Assembly (NCBI GenBank): GCA_001464385.1
Contig: LNFB01000024.1
Coordinates: 1 to 41,389 of the forward strand
DNA from: Deltaproteobacteria bacterium Ga0077550
GTDB lineage: Bacteria > Myxococcota_A > Polyangia > Nannocystales > Nannocystaceae
DNA length: 41,389 bases
Direction: 5' to 3'
The translations under genes were made by a program, and so were the position numbers. Position 1 is the stretch's first letter. Every line of letters starts with the position of its first letter. This document shows, piece after piece, positions 7,566 to 15,045 of this stretch. The notes below the pieces were generated by a model that was not told the DNA's origin, searched no databases, and saw only the letters and a program-made list of their open reading frames with translations.

Positions 7566-8885
7566 ATGCATGACACACGATTCTCCTCGGGCCTGGGCCC
7601 GAGGATCTCCGCGGGCTCGCTCGCGCTGTTCCTCGGCTGCGGCCCGGTCGTCAACCCGGGGCTCGAGGAGGGCGACGGTGGAGCAGACGGCACCGGTGGC
7701 GACGATGACACCTCGGCGAGCGCCGATGGCAACGCCGACGGGAGTGACGACGCGGCCGCGGACACCGGCGGCCCGGCGTGTGGCGACGGCATCGTCGATC
7801 CCGGCGAGGCGTGCGACGACGGCGACGCGACCAACGGCAACGGCTGCAACGACGATTGCCGCGTCTCGGGCGCGCCGCTGTGGTCGGTGGTCGTCGAGCA
7901 CGGCCCGGGCGAGAGCACCTACGCCGCCCACGTCGCGATCTCGCCGGTGGGCCTCGTCTTCGCCGGCGTGACGCACTTCGACGACACGGGGCACGGCGGC
8001 GCCGAGGTGTGGGCCCTCGATCTCGCCGGCGAGGTGGGGTGGCAGGCGCCCTCGACGATCACCGCGGAGATCGAGCAGGTGTACGGCCTGGTGGCGGGCT
8101 CGACGGGGGATCCGTCGCTGCTCACCTCGACGATCGATGGGGCCACCTACGCCGCGTTCGTGCAGACCTTCGACGCCGCCGGCGGCACCCTGCGCAGCGG
8201 CGTGTTCGTCGGCGTCGGCAGCCAGAACTACGTGGGCACCGCGACGATCGACGGGCTCGACACGGTGATGAGCGTCGGGCTCGACGGCGAGACCAATGCG
8301 CCGTGGCTCGAGGGCACCGATCAGGACGGCAGCACGCGGTGGTTCACGCAGCCGTCCGCCCAGGTGGGCACCGTCGCAGGGCTCGGCGCTGGCGGCGTGT
8401 ACGTGCTGTACGGCGCCACCTCGACCGACGGCAGCTACGCGCTCGAGCGCCGCGACGCCGACGGGGCGCCGCTGTGGTCGACGGCGACCCCGTGCGCCGG
8501 CGTGCTCGCCGTGGCCGGGGACGACGACGTCACGGTGGTCGGCTACGCCGACGCCGGCGTCCGGCTGTGCCGCGTCGCGTCCGACGGATCATTCCTCGGC
8601 GAGTCGACCGTGGCCACCGGCGCCCACTCGATCACCGCCGCCGGCACCGACGGCGGCGACGTGGTGGTGGGCGGATACACGGGGGGCGACGTCGGTCCGC
8701 TCGCGCCGTGGATCGGCCGCATCTCCGAGGACGACGTCGTGCTGTGGACGCACGTGCCGGCGAGCGAGGCGAGCGAGGCCTTCGTGCAATCGATCGCCGT
8801 CGACGAGGGCCTCGGCATCGTCGTCGTCGGGATGTCGGTGACCACGAACGAGACCTACGGCCACATCGTCGCGCTGACGCCTTGA
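7566..8885 (+). CDS. Lipoprotein with CGDG Cys repeat and propeller-like domain
   Basis: This 439-aa predicted lipoprotein has its lipobox at LFLGC (Cys25), preceded by an unusually long n-region from the ATG at 7566. An acidic Gly/Asp/Ala linker (about 33-68) follows. Next comes one Cys-rich repeat of the type common in myxobacteria (CGDGIVDPGEACDDGD through NGNGCNDDC, residues 72-98; DUF4215/TIGR02232-like). Residues 102-439 are repeated beta units such as GAPLWSVV, GEVGWQAP and GAPLWSTA, consistent with a PQQ- or SBBP-type beta-propeller. It is probably exposed at the cell surface and binds an unknown ligand. A candidate promoter lies at 7478-7505. It is convergent with the next gene, only 8 bp away. 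Confidence 0.85.
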   Translation: MHDTRFSSGLGPRISAGSLALFLGCGPVVNPGLEEGDGGADGTGGDDDTSASADGNADGSDDAAADTGGPACGDGIVDPGEACDDGDATNGNGCNDDCRVSGAPLWSVVVEHGPGESTYAAHVAISPVGLVFAGVTHFDDTGHGGAEVWALDLAGEVGWQAPSTITAEIEQVYGLVAGSTGDPSLLTSTIDGATYAAFVQTFDAAGGTLRSGVFVGVGSQNYVGTATIDGLDTVMSVGLDGETNAPWLEGTDQDGSTRWFTQPSAQVGTVAGLGAGGVYVLYGATSTDGSYALERRDADGAPLWSTATPCAGVLAVAGDDDVTVVGYADAGVRLCRVASDGSFLGESTVATGAHSITAAGTDGGDVVVGGYTGGDVGPLAPWIGRISEDDVVLWTHVPASEASEAFVQSIAVDEGLGIVVVGMSVTTNETYGHIVALTP

Positions 8886-8893
8886 GGGCCCGC

Positions 8894-10411
8894 TCACCCG
8901 CAGACCGGCAGCTCCTCGAGGTTCGACACCGTCACGTCGCCCCCGGGCCCGAAGTCGAAGTTACCGATCACGTCGACCTGGTTCGTCCCGTCGATCGCGA
9001 CGCGCAGCATCGTCGTGTCCCCCGCGACCCAGACGACGCGATCCACCGGGTCATACGCGAGCCCGGTCGGCGACCAGACCTCGTCGGTGTCGGCGACCAG
9101 CTCGAGCTCGCCGGTGCTGGGGTCGAGCTCGAAGATGTCGCCGGTCGGGCCGTGGGCGTAGAGCAGGCGCTGCGTGTGGCAGTCGAAGGTCATGCCGCAC
9201 GACTCGGCGTCGAAGGGCACGCCGCCGCTCTGCAGATCGACGGCGCCGAGGATGCCGCCGGTGAGGGGATCGAACTCGGCGACCTGATCGCCGCCGTTCT
9301 CGACGCCGTACAGCGCCCCGTCGACGCCGAAGCTCAGGCCGCAGAAGATGTCGACGCCGTGGGTCTCCGGTAGGGCGGTGGCCGAGCCGAGCAGATCGAC
9401 GCCCTCGCACACGCCGCCGTAGTCCACGGTGTACAGGCGGTTCTGGGAATCGTTGTTGAGCACGATGGTGCCGGTCTCGTCGATCGTCGCGGAGACCGGG
9501 TTCCACTGGAACGGCGTCGTGATCCCCGCGACGACGGACAGCGCCGCGTCGTCCGTCGACGCCTGGGCCGCGACCGCCCCGATGCCGCCCGCGCTGACGA
9601 ACGCGACCAGGCCCATCGTGTCGGGGTTGAGCGCGGCGTTGCCATCGAAGCAGTCGGCGCCCGGCGTGCCGGTGCCGCCGGGGTTCGCGTCGCCCCAGCC
9701 GTCGCCGTCGGCGTCCGTCGTGCAGATGGTCGGATCGGGCTCGTTCTCGGCGGCGCCGGGGAAGGCCGCGGCGTCGGCGTCGTCGCAATCGGTGCCCGGG
9801 GTCACGCCCGCGCCGCCGTCGGTGTCGCCGTAGTCATCGCCGTCGTCGTCGTTCATGCACGCGTCCGCGTCGTCGTTCGGCGCCGCGCCGGGGAACGTGT
9901 CGGGATCGCCGTCGTCGCAGTCGTCCCCGTTGTCGACGCTCCCCGGCGGCGGATCCTCGGACATCACGCACTCGTCGGGATCGCCGAACCCGTCCATGTC
10001 GCCGTCGACGCACCACAGCGTGCCGCCGTCGGTGTCGGTGGAGGACGCGGAATCCGTCGCGGACGCGGAGTCGGTGGCCGAGGCCGAGTCCGTCGCGGAC
10101 GCGGAGTCCGTCGCGGAGGCGGAGTCGGTCGCGGAGGCGGAGTCGGTGGCGGAGGCGGAGTCGGTGGTGTCGCCCATCGAGTTCGAGCCCATCGTGTTCG
10201 ATGCGCTCGCGGAGGCGGAGTCGGTGGCGGAGGCGGAGTCCGTCGCGGACGCGGAGTCGGTGGCGGACGCGGAGTCCGTGCCCGCCTCGGTGTTCGCGGT
10301 CGGGCACTCCTCCTGCCCGAGCCCGTCGTCGAGGCACGGGTCGGCGCAGCCGACCCACGCGAGCGTCCCGAGCCAAGCGAGACGAGAGACCTGTCGCGGC
10401 GTGATGGACAT
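8894..10411 (-). CDS. Lipoprotein with TDSASA repeats, MopE-like Asp motifs and propeller
   Basis: This is a 505-aa predicted lipoprotein. The ATG at 10411 (MSITPRQVSR) gives a lipobox AWVGC with Cys22. Residues 45-124 are a linker of eleven TDSASA-type hexapeptides in two blocks split by NTMGSNSMGDT. Residues about 135-260 hold Asp-rich units like DCDDGDPDTFPGA and DGDGWGD, resembling the MopE-type metal-binding motif and thrombospondin type 3 calcium loops, so Ca2+ or other metal binding is likely. The C-terminal 240 residues show repeats such as NRLYTVDYGG, GALYGVENGG and GDIFELDPSTGE, consistent with a beta-propeller. It is transcribed divergently from the sigma factor at 10549 across 137 bp. 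Confidence 0.87.
   Translation of the reverse strand: MSITPRQVSRLAWLGTLAWVGCADPCLDDGLGQEECPTANTEAGTDSASATDSASATDSASATDSASASASNTMGSNSMGDTTDSASATDSASATDSASATDSASATDSASATDSASATDSASSTDTDGGTLWCVDGDMDGFGDPDECVMSEDPPPGSVDNGDDCDDGDPDTFPGAAPNDDADACMNDDDGDDYGDTDGGAGVTPGTDCDDADAAAFPGAAENEPDPTICTTDADGDGWGDANPGGTGTPGADCFDGNAALNPDTMGLVAFVSAGGIGAVAAQASTDDAALSVVAGITTPFQWNPVSATIDETGTIVLNNDSQNRLYTVDYGGVCEGVDLLGSATALPETHGVDIFCGLSFGVDGALYGVENGGDQVAEFDPLTGGILGAVDLQSGGVPFDAESCGMTFDCHTQRLLYAHGPTGDIFELDPSTGELELVADTDEVWSPTGLAYDPVDRVVWVAGDTTMLRVAIDGTNQVDVIGNFDFGPGGDVTVSNLEELPVCG
10040..10279 (-). repeat. In-frame 18-bp tandem repeat encoding TDSASA
   Basis: About eleven 18-bp units encode Thr-Asp-Ser-Ala-Ser-Ala within the lipoprotein at 8894-10411. 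There are four units at 10199-10279 and seven at 10040-10165, split by a 33-bp non-repeat insert. Units differ mainly at synonymous positions (GAG/GAC, GTC/GTG as read on the plus strand). All keep the reading frame, so gain or loss of units would only change linker length. Confidence 0.9.
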
Positions 10412-10548
10412 GCCGCGCCAGCGTATCAGCCGCGATCGGTGCGCCGCGACGCCGACACCGCGGCACATCCGCCGAGCGGGCCCATGAGAGAACCCTCATC
10501 CTCGCCCCCTGCAACCCCTGTCCGTTCGATCGTCCCTCCTTGCTGCGC

Positions 10549-11358
10549 ATGCCCGCCCCGTCCCTCGAGCAGCTGCGGCCCGCGATCGCGGCCGCGCACG
10601 GACCCTGGGACGCCGCGTGGCTCGACCCCGAGGTGTTCGCGGCCCACGTGACGGAGCGCTGGCCCGACGACGCGGCGCTCGAGGTCGGGCTCGCGCGGTT
10701 GTGTCTCTCGGACCTCTACCTCGCGCGCGCGTGTCTCGAGGGCGATGCGGACGCGGTCGCTTCCTTGATGACGCACTTCGTCCGGCCGATGCGGCCGATG
10801 CTGCGCTCGATGGGCCTCGGCGCCGCCGACATCGACGACGCCGAACAGGAGCTGCTGCGGCTGGTCGTCCTGCCGGGCGCCCGCGGAGAGCCGCCCAAGC
10901 TCGCGGCGTACCGCGGGCAGGGGAGCCTCGCCCGCTGGTGTCGCGTCACGGCGACGCGCCTCGCGCTGCACACCCGCCCGATGGTGACGCCGCCCGAGGG
11001 GGCGACGCCCCTCGACGAGGGGCCGATGCGCGGGCTCGAGCGGGCAACGTACGCCCGGCCCCTGGCCGATGCGCTCGCGGCTGCGCTCGCCCGGCTCGGG
11101 GCCCGCGAGCGCCGGCTGCTCCAGCTCTCGATCGTCGAGCGGGTCCGCAACCGGGCCCTGGGCACGATGTTCGACGTCCACGAGAGCACGGTGAGCCGCT
11201 GGCTCGCCAGCGCGAAGGCGGCGCTGCGCGAGGAGGTCCGTCACTGCATGCACGCGTCGACCGGTGTGAGCGCCGCCGAGGTCGACAGCATCATCCGCGG
11301 CTACGACGGCCACTTCGAGCTGAGCACGCGGCTGCTCTGGCCGACCTCGAGCCCCTGA
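10549..11358 (+). CDS. Sigma-70 family factor, myxobacterial type
   Basis: This 269-aa protein (from the ATG at 10549; a TTG at 10540 is possible) looks like the myxobacterial sigma family annotated as TIGR03001 (Sig-70_gmx1). A unique N-terminal segment (1-60) precedes region 2 (about 60-135: DLYLARACLEGDADAV, DIDDAEQELLRLVV, YRGQGSLARWCRVTATRLAL). Region 4 is at about 185-230, with a helix-turn-helix NRALGTMFDVHESTVSRWLA. It would redirect RNA polymerase. It is the first gene of a module with the lipoprotein at 11439 and the kinase at 12328. In this family a kinase or anti-sigma-like zinc-finger protein often sits alongside, and the kinase's N-terminal zinc finger fits that. Regulation by the kinase is inferred. 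Confidence 0.88.
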   Translation: MPAPSLEQLRPAIAAAHGPWDAAWLDPEVFAAHVTERWPDDAALEVGLARLCLSDLYLARACLEGDADAVASLMTHFVRPMRPMLRSMGLGAADIDDAEQELLRLVVLPGARGEPPKLAAYRGQGSLARWCRVTATRLALHTRPMVTPPEGATPLDEGPMRGLERATYARPLADALAAALARLGARERRLLQLSIVERVRNRALGTMFDVHESTVSRWLASAKAALREEVRHCMHASTGVSAAEVDSIIRGYDGHFELSTRLLWPTSSP

Positions 11359-11438
11359 ACGTGGCCGGCGTCGAGGGGGGATTTCACTTTTTCCGTGCAA
11401 GTTTTCGCGGGACGCCCCTCAAGGCTGCGAGAACCCCG

Positions 11439-12299
11439 ATGCACTCGATCCGCACCTTCGCCCTCACCCTCTCGACCTCCATTGCGCTCGCGGTCCCGGC
11501 GGCCTGCGACGCCGATCCCGACGCCGATCCCGTCGCGGGCGCCGACGACGACGAGGGCCCGGCCGGTGGCAAGGCCGACGGCGTCGGTGCCACCTGCGAG
11601 GCCGACAGCGCCACGATGTACGTGCTCAGCCGGGCTGCGGACGGGACCCACACCCTCCTGCGGGGATCGACGGCCGACCTCTCGCTGACGGAGCTCGGCG
11701 ACATCGAGTACGACGGCGATCTCTGGGAGCTCGTCCCGGGGGCGTACGGCTACCTCTACACCGTCGATCGCGGCACCGACACCCTGGTGAAGCTGAGCGC
11801 AGGGACCGGCGAGGTCGTGCACACCACCGCGCTCGACGCCGACATGCGCAACAACGGCCGCGGCTTCGCCCGCTCGCCCGAGGGCGTGCTCTACGGTCTG
11901 TTCGACGGCAAGCACCTGCGCACGATCGACCCCTCCACCGGCGAGACCACTGCGGTCGCCCAGCTGCAGGGCATCGGCGGCGGCGTCGAGGCGATGACGT
12001 TCTGCCCCGACGGCAACCTCTTCGTGGCGGCCTCGCCCTCGGGCAGTCCGGTCGGCAGCCACCTGTATCGCGTCGACGTCGGCACCGGCGGCACCACGTC
12101 CATCGGTCGCATCGGTGCGGCGGCGATCGACATCGACTCGCTGACCTGCTCGGCGGCGCTGCAGCTCTATGGCGCGGACGCGGTCAACACGGCCGCGGGG
12201 GCCGACCTCCAGCAGGTCGATCCCAAGACCGGCACGCGGATCCTCCTCGGCCGGCTCGCGACGGGTGGCTACATCGACGGCGTCACGATGGCGCCGTAG
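11439..12299 (+). CDS. Propeller-like lipoprotein related to the kinase sensor domain
   Basis: This 286-aa predicted lipoprotein has the signal ending VPAAC, with Cys23 modified, followed by an acidic linker (24-50). Residues 55-286 are repeated beta units (MYVLSRAADG, YGYLYTVDRGTDTLVKLS, VLYGLFDGKHLRTIDPSTGE) consistent with a beta-propeller. The same domain forms the outer part of the kinase encoded 28 bp downstream: shared marks are NNGRGFA/TNGRGLA, FDGKHL/FDGRQL, CPDGNLFVA/CPDGRVFLA, SGSP-G and DIDSLTC/DIDTLAC at nearly equal spacing. The pair probably arose by duplication. The 80-bp gap before it contains a relatively T-rich patch around 11384-11405. A ligand-binding or decoy role for the kinase is possible but not shown. 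Confidence 0.88.
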   Translation: MHSIRTFALTLSTSIALAVPAACDADPDADPVAGADDDEGPAGGKADGVGATCEADSATMYVLSRAADGTHTLLRGSTADLSLTELGDIEYDGDLWELVPGAYGYLYTVDRGTDTLVKLSAGTGEVVHTTALDADMRNNGRGFARSPEGVLYGLFDGKHLRTIDPSTGETTAVAQLQGIGGGVEAMTFCPDGNLFVAASPSGSPVGSHLYRVDVGTGGTTSIGRIGAAAIDIDSLTCSAALQLYGADAVNTAAGADLQQVDPKTGTRILLGRLATGGYIDGVTMAP

Positions 12300-12327
12300 G
12301 ATCCGCCGGTCCGCGCCGCGGTGCGCC

Positions 12328-14385
12328 ATGCCCTGTCCCGACGACGACATGCTGACCGAGTGGCTCGACGGCGTCACGACGCCCGAGGTCTCGGTGGCCG
12401 TGCGGGCCCACGTCGCGTCCTGCCCGCGCTGCATGCTCGTCACGCAGAGCGCGGGCGAGCCGGTGGACGACGACGCGACGGTGCGGCTGGGTCGCTACCT
12501 CCTGGGGAGCCCGCTGGGCACGGGCGGCATGGGCCAGGTGTTCGAGGCCACCGACACGCTGCTCGATCGACCCGTCGCGATCAAGTTGTTCCGCGAGGAG
12601 TCCGGACCGTCGGCCCGCGTGCTGGACGAGGCCCGCGCCCTGGCGAAGGTCGAACATCCGAACGTGATCACCGTGTTCGACGTGGGCGAGCACCAGGGAC
12701 GGGTCTACATCGCGATGGAGCGGGTCCGCGGCAGCAGTCTCGCGGATCGGCTCGTCGTCGATCCTCCGCCGCGTCGCGTCGTGCTCGCGATGCTCGAGCG
12801 CGCGGGCCGGGGTCTCGCGGCGGCGCACCGGTGCGGCATCATCCACCACGACGTCAAGCTCGCGAACATCCTGGTCACGTCGGAGGGCGCGGTGAAGGTC
12901 ATCGACTTCGGCCTGGCGCGCGCGGTGGCGGATGCGTCGGTCGTCGCGCCCGCGGGGACGCCGGGCTACATCGCGCCCGAGCGGCGATCGGGTCGGTCCG
13001 ACGTGCGCGGAGATCAGTACGGCTTCGCCGTCGCGGTGGTGCGGGCCCTGGCTCGCACGGCGAGCGCCGGTGAGGTGACCACCGATGCGCCGACGGACGC
13101 GCTGCGCTCGCTGCCGGTGTCCGGGGCGATGCGACGGGCCCTCGGCCGCGCGCTGGCGGCAGAGCCCGAGGATCGGTTCGAGAGCATGGACGTGCTGCTC
13201 GACGCGCTGTTCGTGGCGCCGCGTCGACGTCGGCGCGTCGCGATCGCCACCGCTGTCGCGGCGGTGTCCGGGGTGTCGGCGCTGGCGATCGTGCCGGCGG
13301 TGACGCGGGCGCCGGGGAGCCCCTGCGAGTACGAGGCCGCGCTGCTGCAGGCGTGGGGGGGGCCGATCCGCGACGAGTTCCGCGGTGACCCGGCGTCGCT
13401 CGACGCCTACGCGGTGCGCGTGCGCGAGCTCGTCGCGCCGGTGTGCAGCGGGCAGCAGGTGGTCGCCCAGCCCGACGACGAGCGTTGGCGACGGTGTGTC
13501 CGCGAGCGCACCGCCGATCTCGCCGCGCTCGCCCGGCTCGGGCCGGACGCCCCCGCGGCGCTCGGGCGGCTCGAGGATCCCCTCGCGTGCAACCATCTGC
13601 GCTCGGCTCCGACGGCGCGCCCGCTCGAGCCCGGTGCGCGCGGTGAGGCGCTGCGGGCCGAGGCCGCCCTCGCCGATCGACTCGCGGTGCGCGAGCCGTC
13701 GCTGTTCGTCCTCGCGGGCGCCGAGGACGGGGGCAACGATCTCCTGGTCGTCACCCTGCCGGGCCTGCACGTGGCGCCGATCGGGCGGATCGATCACCGG
13801 GGTGCGCTGTGGGAGCTGGCGCGCGTCGGCCCGCACCTCGCCGCGTCGATCGATCGCGAGGCCGATGCCGTGGTCACGATCGACCTGCGCGACGCGAGCG
13901 TGGTCAGGGCCGAGCCCCTCGGGCGCGACGTGCGGACCAACGGGCGTGGCCTCGCGGCGGACCCCATCACGTTGGGACTCTTGATCGTGTTCGACGGGCG
14001 ACAGCTCGCCCGGCGTGACGCCGGCGGGCTCACCCCGCTCGTCGAACTCACGCCCCTGCAGGGCGGTCCCGAGGCCCTCGCCGATTGCCCCGACGGCCGG
14101 GTCTTCTTGGCCGGCAGCGCGAGCGGCAGCCCCCGCGGCACGACCCTGTTCGAGCTCGATGCGCGCACGCTCACCACCGTCTGGCGCGGGCCCATCGGCG
14201 AGGTCGAGCTCGACATCGACACGCTCGCCTGCCTCGGCGGCGATCTCTTCGGCGCCGATACGCGCGGCCCCGAAGACACGATGCTGCACCACATCGATCG
14301 GGAGGACGGCCGCCGCACCGCGGTGGGGTCGATCCCCCGCGTCGTCAACGGCCTGCTCGCGGTCGAGCCGGCGGACGCGCGGTGA
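12328..14385 (+). CDS. Zinc-finger Ser/Thr kinase with extracellular propeller sensor
   Basis: This 685-aa protein (ATG 12328, MPCPDDDMLTEWLDG) starts with a small zinc finger of the anti-sigma type: C3, then HVASCPRC with H28, C32 and C35. The kinase domain spans about 54-298: GTGGMGQVFEA loop, K86 in VAIKLF, DFG at 193-195, GTPGYIAPE. The catalytic loop reads HHDVKLAN (173-180) instead of HRD, so the activation-loop-binding Arg is lost while D175, K177 and N180 remain; it may be active without activation-loop phosphorylation. One membrane span (about 303-324) leads to an outer region with a helical part (330-455) and a propeller-like domain (about 459-685) homologous to the lipoprotein encoded upstream. 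The ATG follows the lipoprotein stop by 28 bp, an operon arrangement. It probably senses envelope state and signals to the sigma factor encoded at 10549 (inference). Confidence 0.92.
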   Translation: MPCPDDDMLTEWLDGVTTPEVSVAVRAHVASCPRCMLVTQSAGEPVDDDATVRLGRYLLGSPLGTGGMGQVFEATDTLLDRPVAIKLFREESGPSARVLDEARALAKVEHPNVITVFDVGEHQGRVYIAMERVRGSSLADRLVVDPPPRRVVLAMLERAGRGLAAAHRCGIIHHDVKLANILVTSEGAVKVIDFGLARAVADASVVAPAGTPGYIAPERRSGRSDVRGDQYGFAVAVVRALARTASAGEVTTDAPTDALRSLPVSGAMRRALGRALAAEPEDRFESMDVLLDALFVAPRRRRRVAIATAVAAVSGVSALAIVPAVTRAPGSPCEYEAALLQAWGGPIRDEFRGDPASLDAYAVRVRELVAPVCSGQQVVAQPDDERWRRCVRERTADLAALARLGPDAPAALGRLEDPLACNHLRSAPTARPLEPGARGEALRAEAALADRLAVREPSLFVLAGAEDGGNDLLVVTLPGLHVAPIGRIDHRGALWELARVGPHLAASIDREADAVVTIDLRDASVVRAEPLGRDVRTNGRGLAADPITLGLLIVFDGRQLARRDAGGLTPLVELTPLQGGPEALADCPDGRVFLAGSASGSPRGTTLFELDARTLTTVWRGPIGEVELDIDTLACLGGDLFGADTRGPEDTMLHHIDREDGRRTAVGSIPRVVNGLLAVEPADAR

Positions 14386-14397
14386 CGGTCCGTCGCG

Positions 14398-14913
14398 TCA
14401 CCGAGGCAGGTGCTTCGCCAACGCCGCCGCGTCGCGGACCGCCCGCGGCCGGGCCGCCCACGCGCCGATCGGCCCGAGCACCATGCAGACGATCGCGAGC
14501 ACGATGCCGCGGCGGCGGAACGCGGGCGCATCGATCACGCCGAGGTACAGCAGCGCGCCGACGATCCCGAGCACCACGCAGCTGACGACGAGGATCGCGA
14601 CGACGAGCCACGAGCCCGCGACGAAGGGCACGCCGCGCGGCGCGAGCTCGTCGTACAGCCCGCGCACGATCGCCGCCCAGGCGGGGCGACACGCGGCCTC
14701 GTCGGTCGACAGGGTCCGCGCACTCCCGTCGTCGAGGGTGAGCTCGCAGCCCTCGAGCGTGCCGATCCGCGCGAGCTTCACCGCGCGGATCGACGCGAAG
14801 GGGATCGTCCGCGGCTCGGTGCTGCTCGCGTCGCGCAGGACCAGGGCATCGGCAGTGAGGCGCACGAGGAGTTCGCGTTCGACGTGACGCAGCACGTGCT
14901 CGGGCGCGGACAT
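14398..14913 (-). CDS. Small membrane protein with PH-like N-terminal part
   Basis: The 171-aa protein starts at the ATG at 14913 (MSAPEHVLR); a longer frame to 14931 adds six residues. The N-terminal 95 residues are soluble and beta-rich (ALVLRD, TIPFASIRAVKLARIG, CELTLDDGSARTL), resembling the bacterial PH-like domains found in front of membrane spans, though this is only a resemblance. Two hydrophobic helices follow (WLVVAILVVSCVVLGIVGAL, then GIVLAIVCMVLGPIGAWA) with a short basic tail. It is convergent with the kinase gene, 12 bp apart, and divergent from the operon at 15046. Function is unknown. Confidence 0.75.
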   Translation of the reverse strand: MSAPEHVLRHVERELLVRLTADALVLRDASSTEPRTIPFASIRAVKLARIGTLEGCELTLDDGSARTLSTDEAACRPAWAAIVRGLYDELAPRGVPFVAGSWLVVAILVVSCVVLGIVGALLYLGVIDAPAFRRRGIVLAIVCMVLGPIGAWAARPRAVRDAAALAKHLPR

Positions 14914-15045
14914 TCCCCGCGACCGTAGCATCGGGCGCGAACGCGCGGCGCGGGGCCGCGGTTGACCGCGGGTTTACCCGGGCTTGTTCGCCGGTTGACG
15001 AGGCTCGGGCGCGCCGGTGCGTCAGACTCCCCGCCGGACGCCACC

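Noticed and set aside
10040..10279. Tandem repeat as a CRISPR array
   Set aside because: There are no unique spacers; units are contiguous 18-mers that encode TDSASA in frame within a lipoprotein.
14941..15045. TTGACC and TTGACG as -35 boxes for the CxxCH operon
   Set aside because: No acceptable -10 element lies at the right distance from either hexamer.
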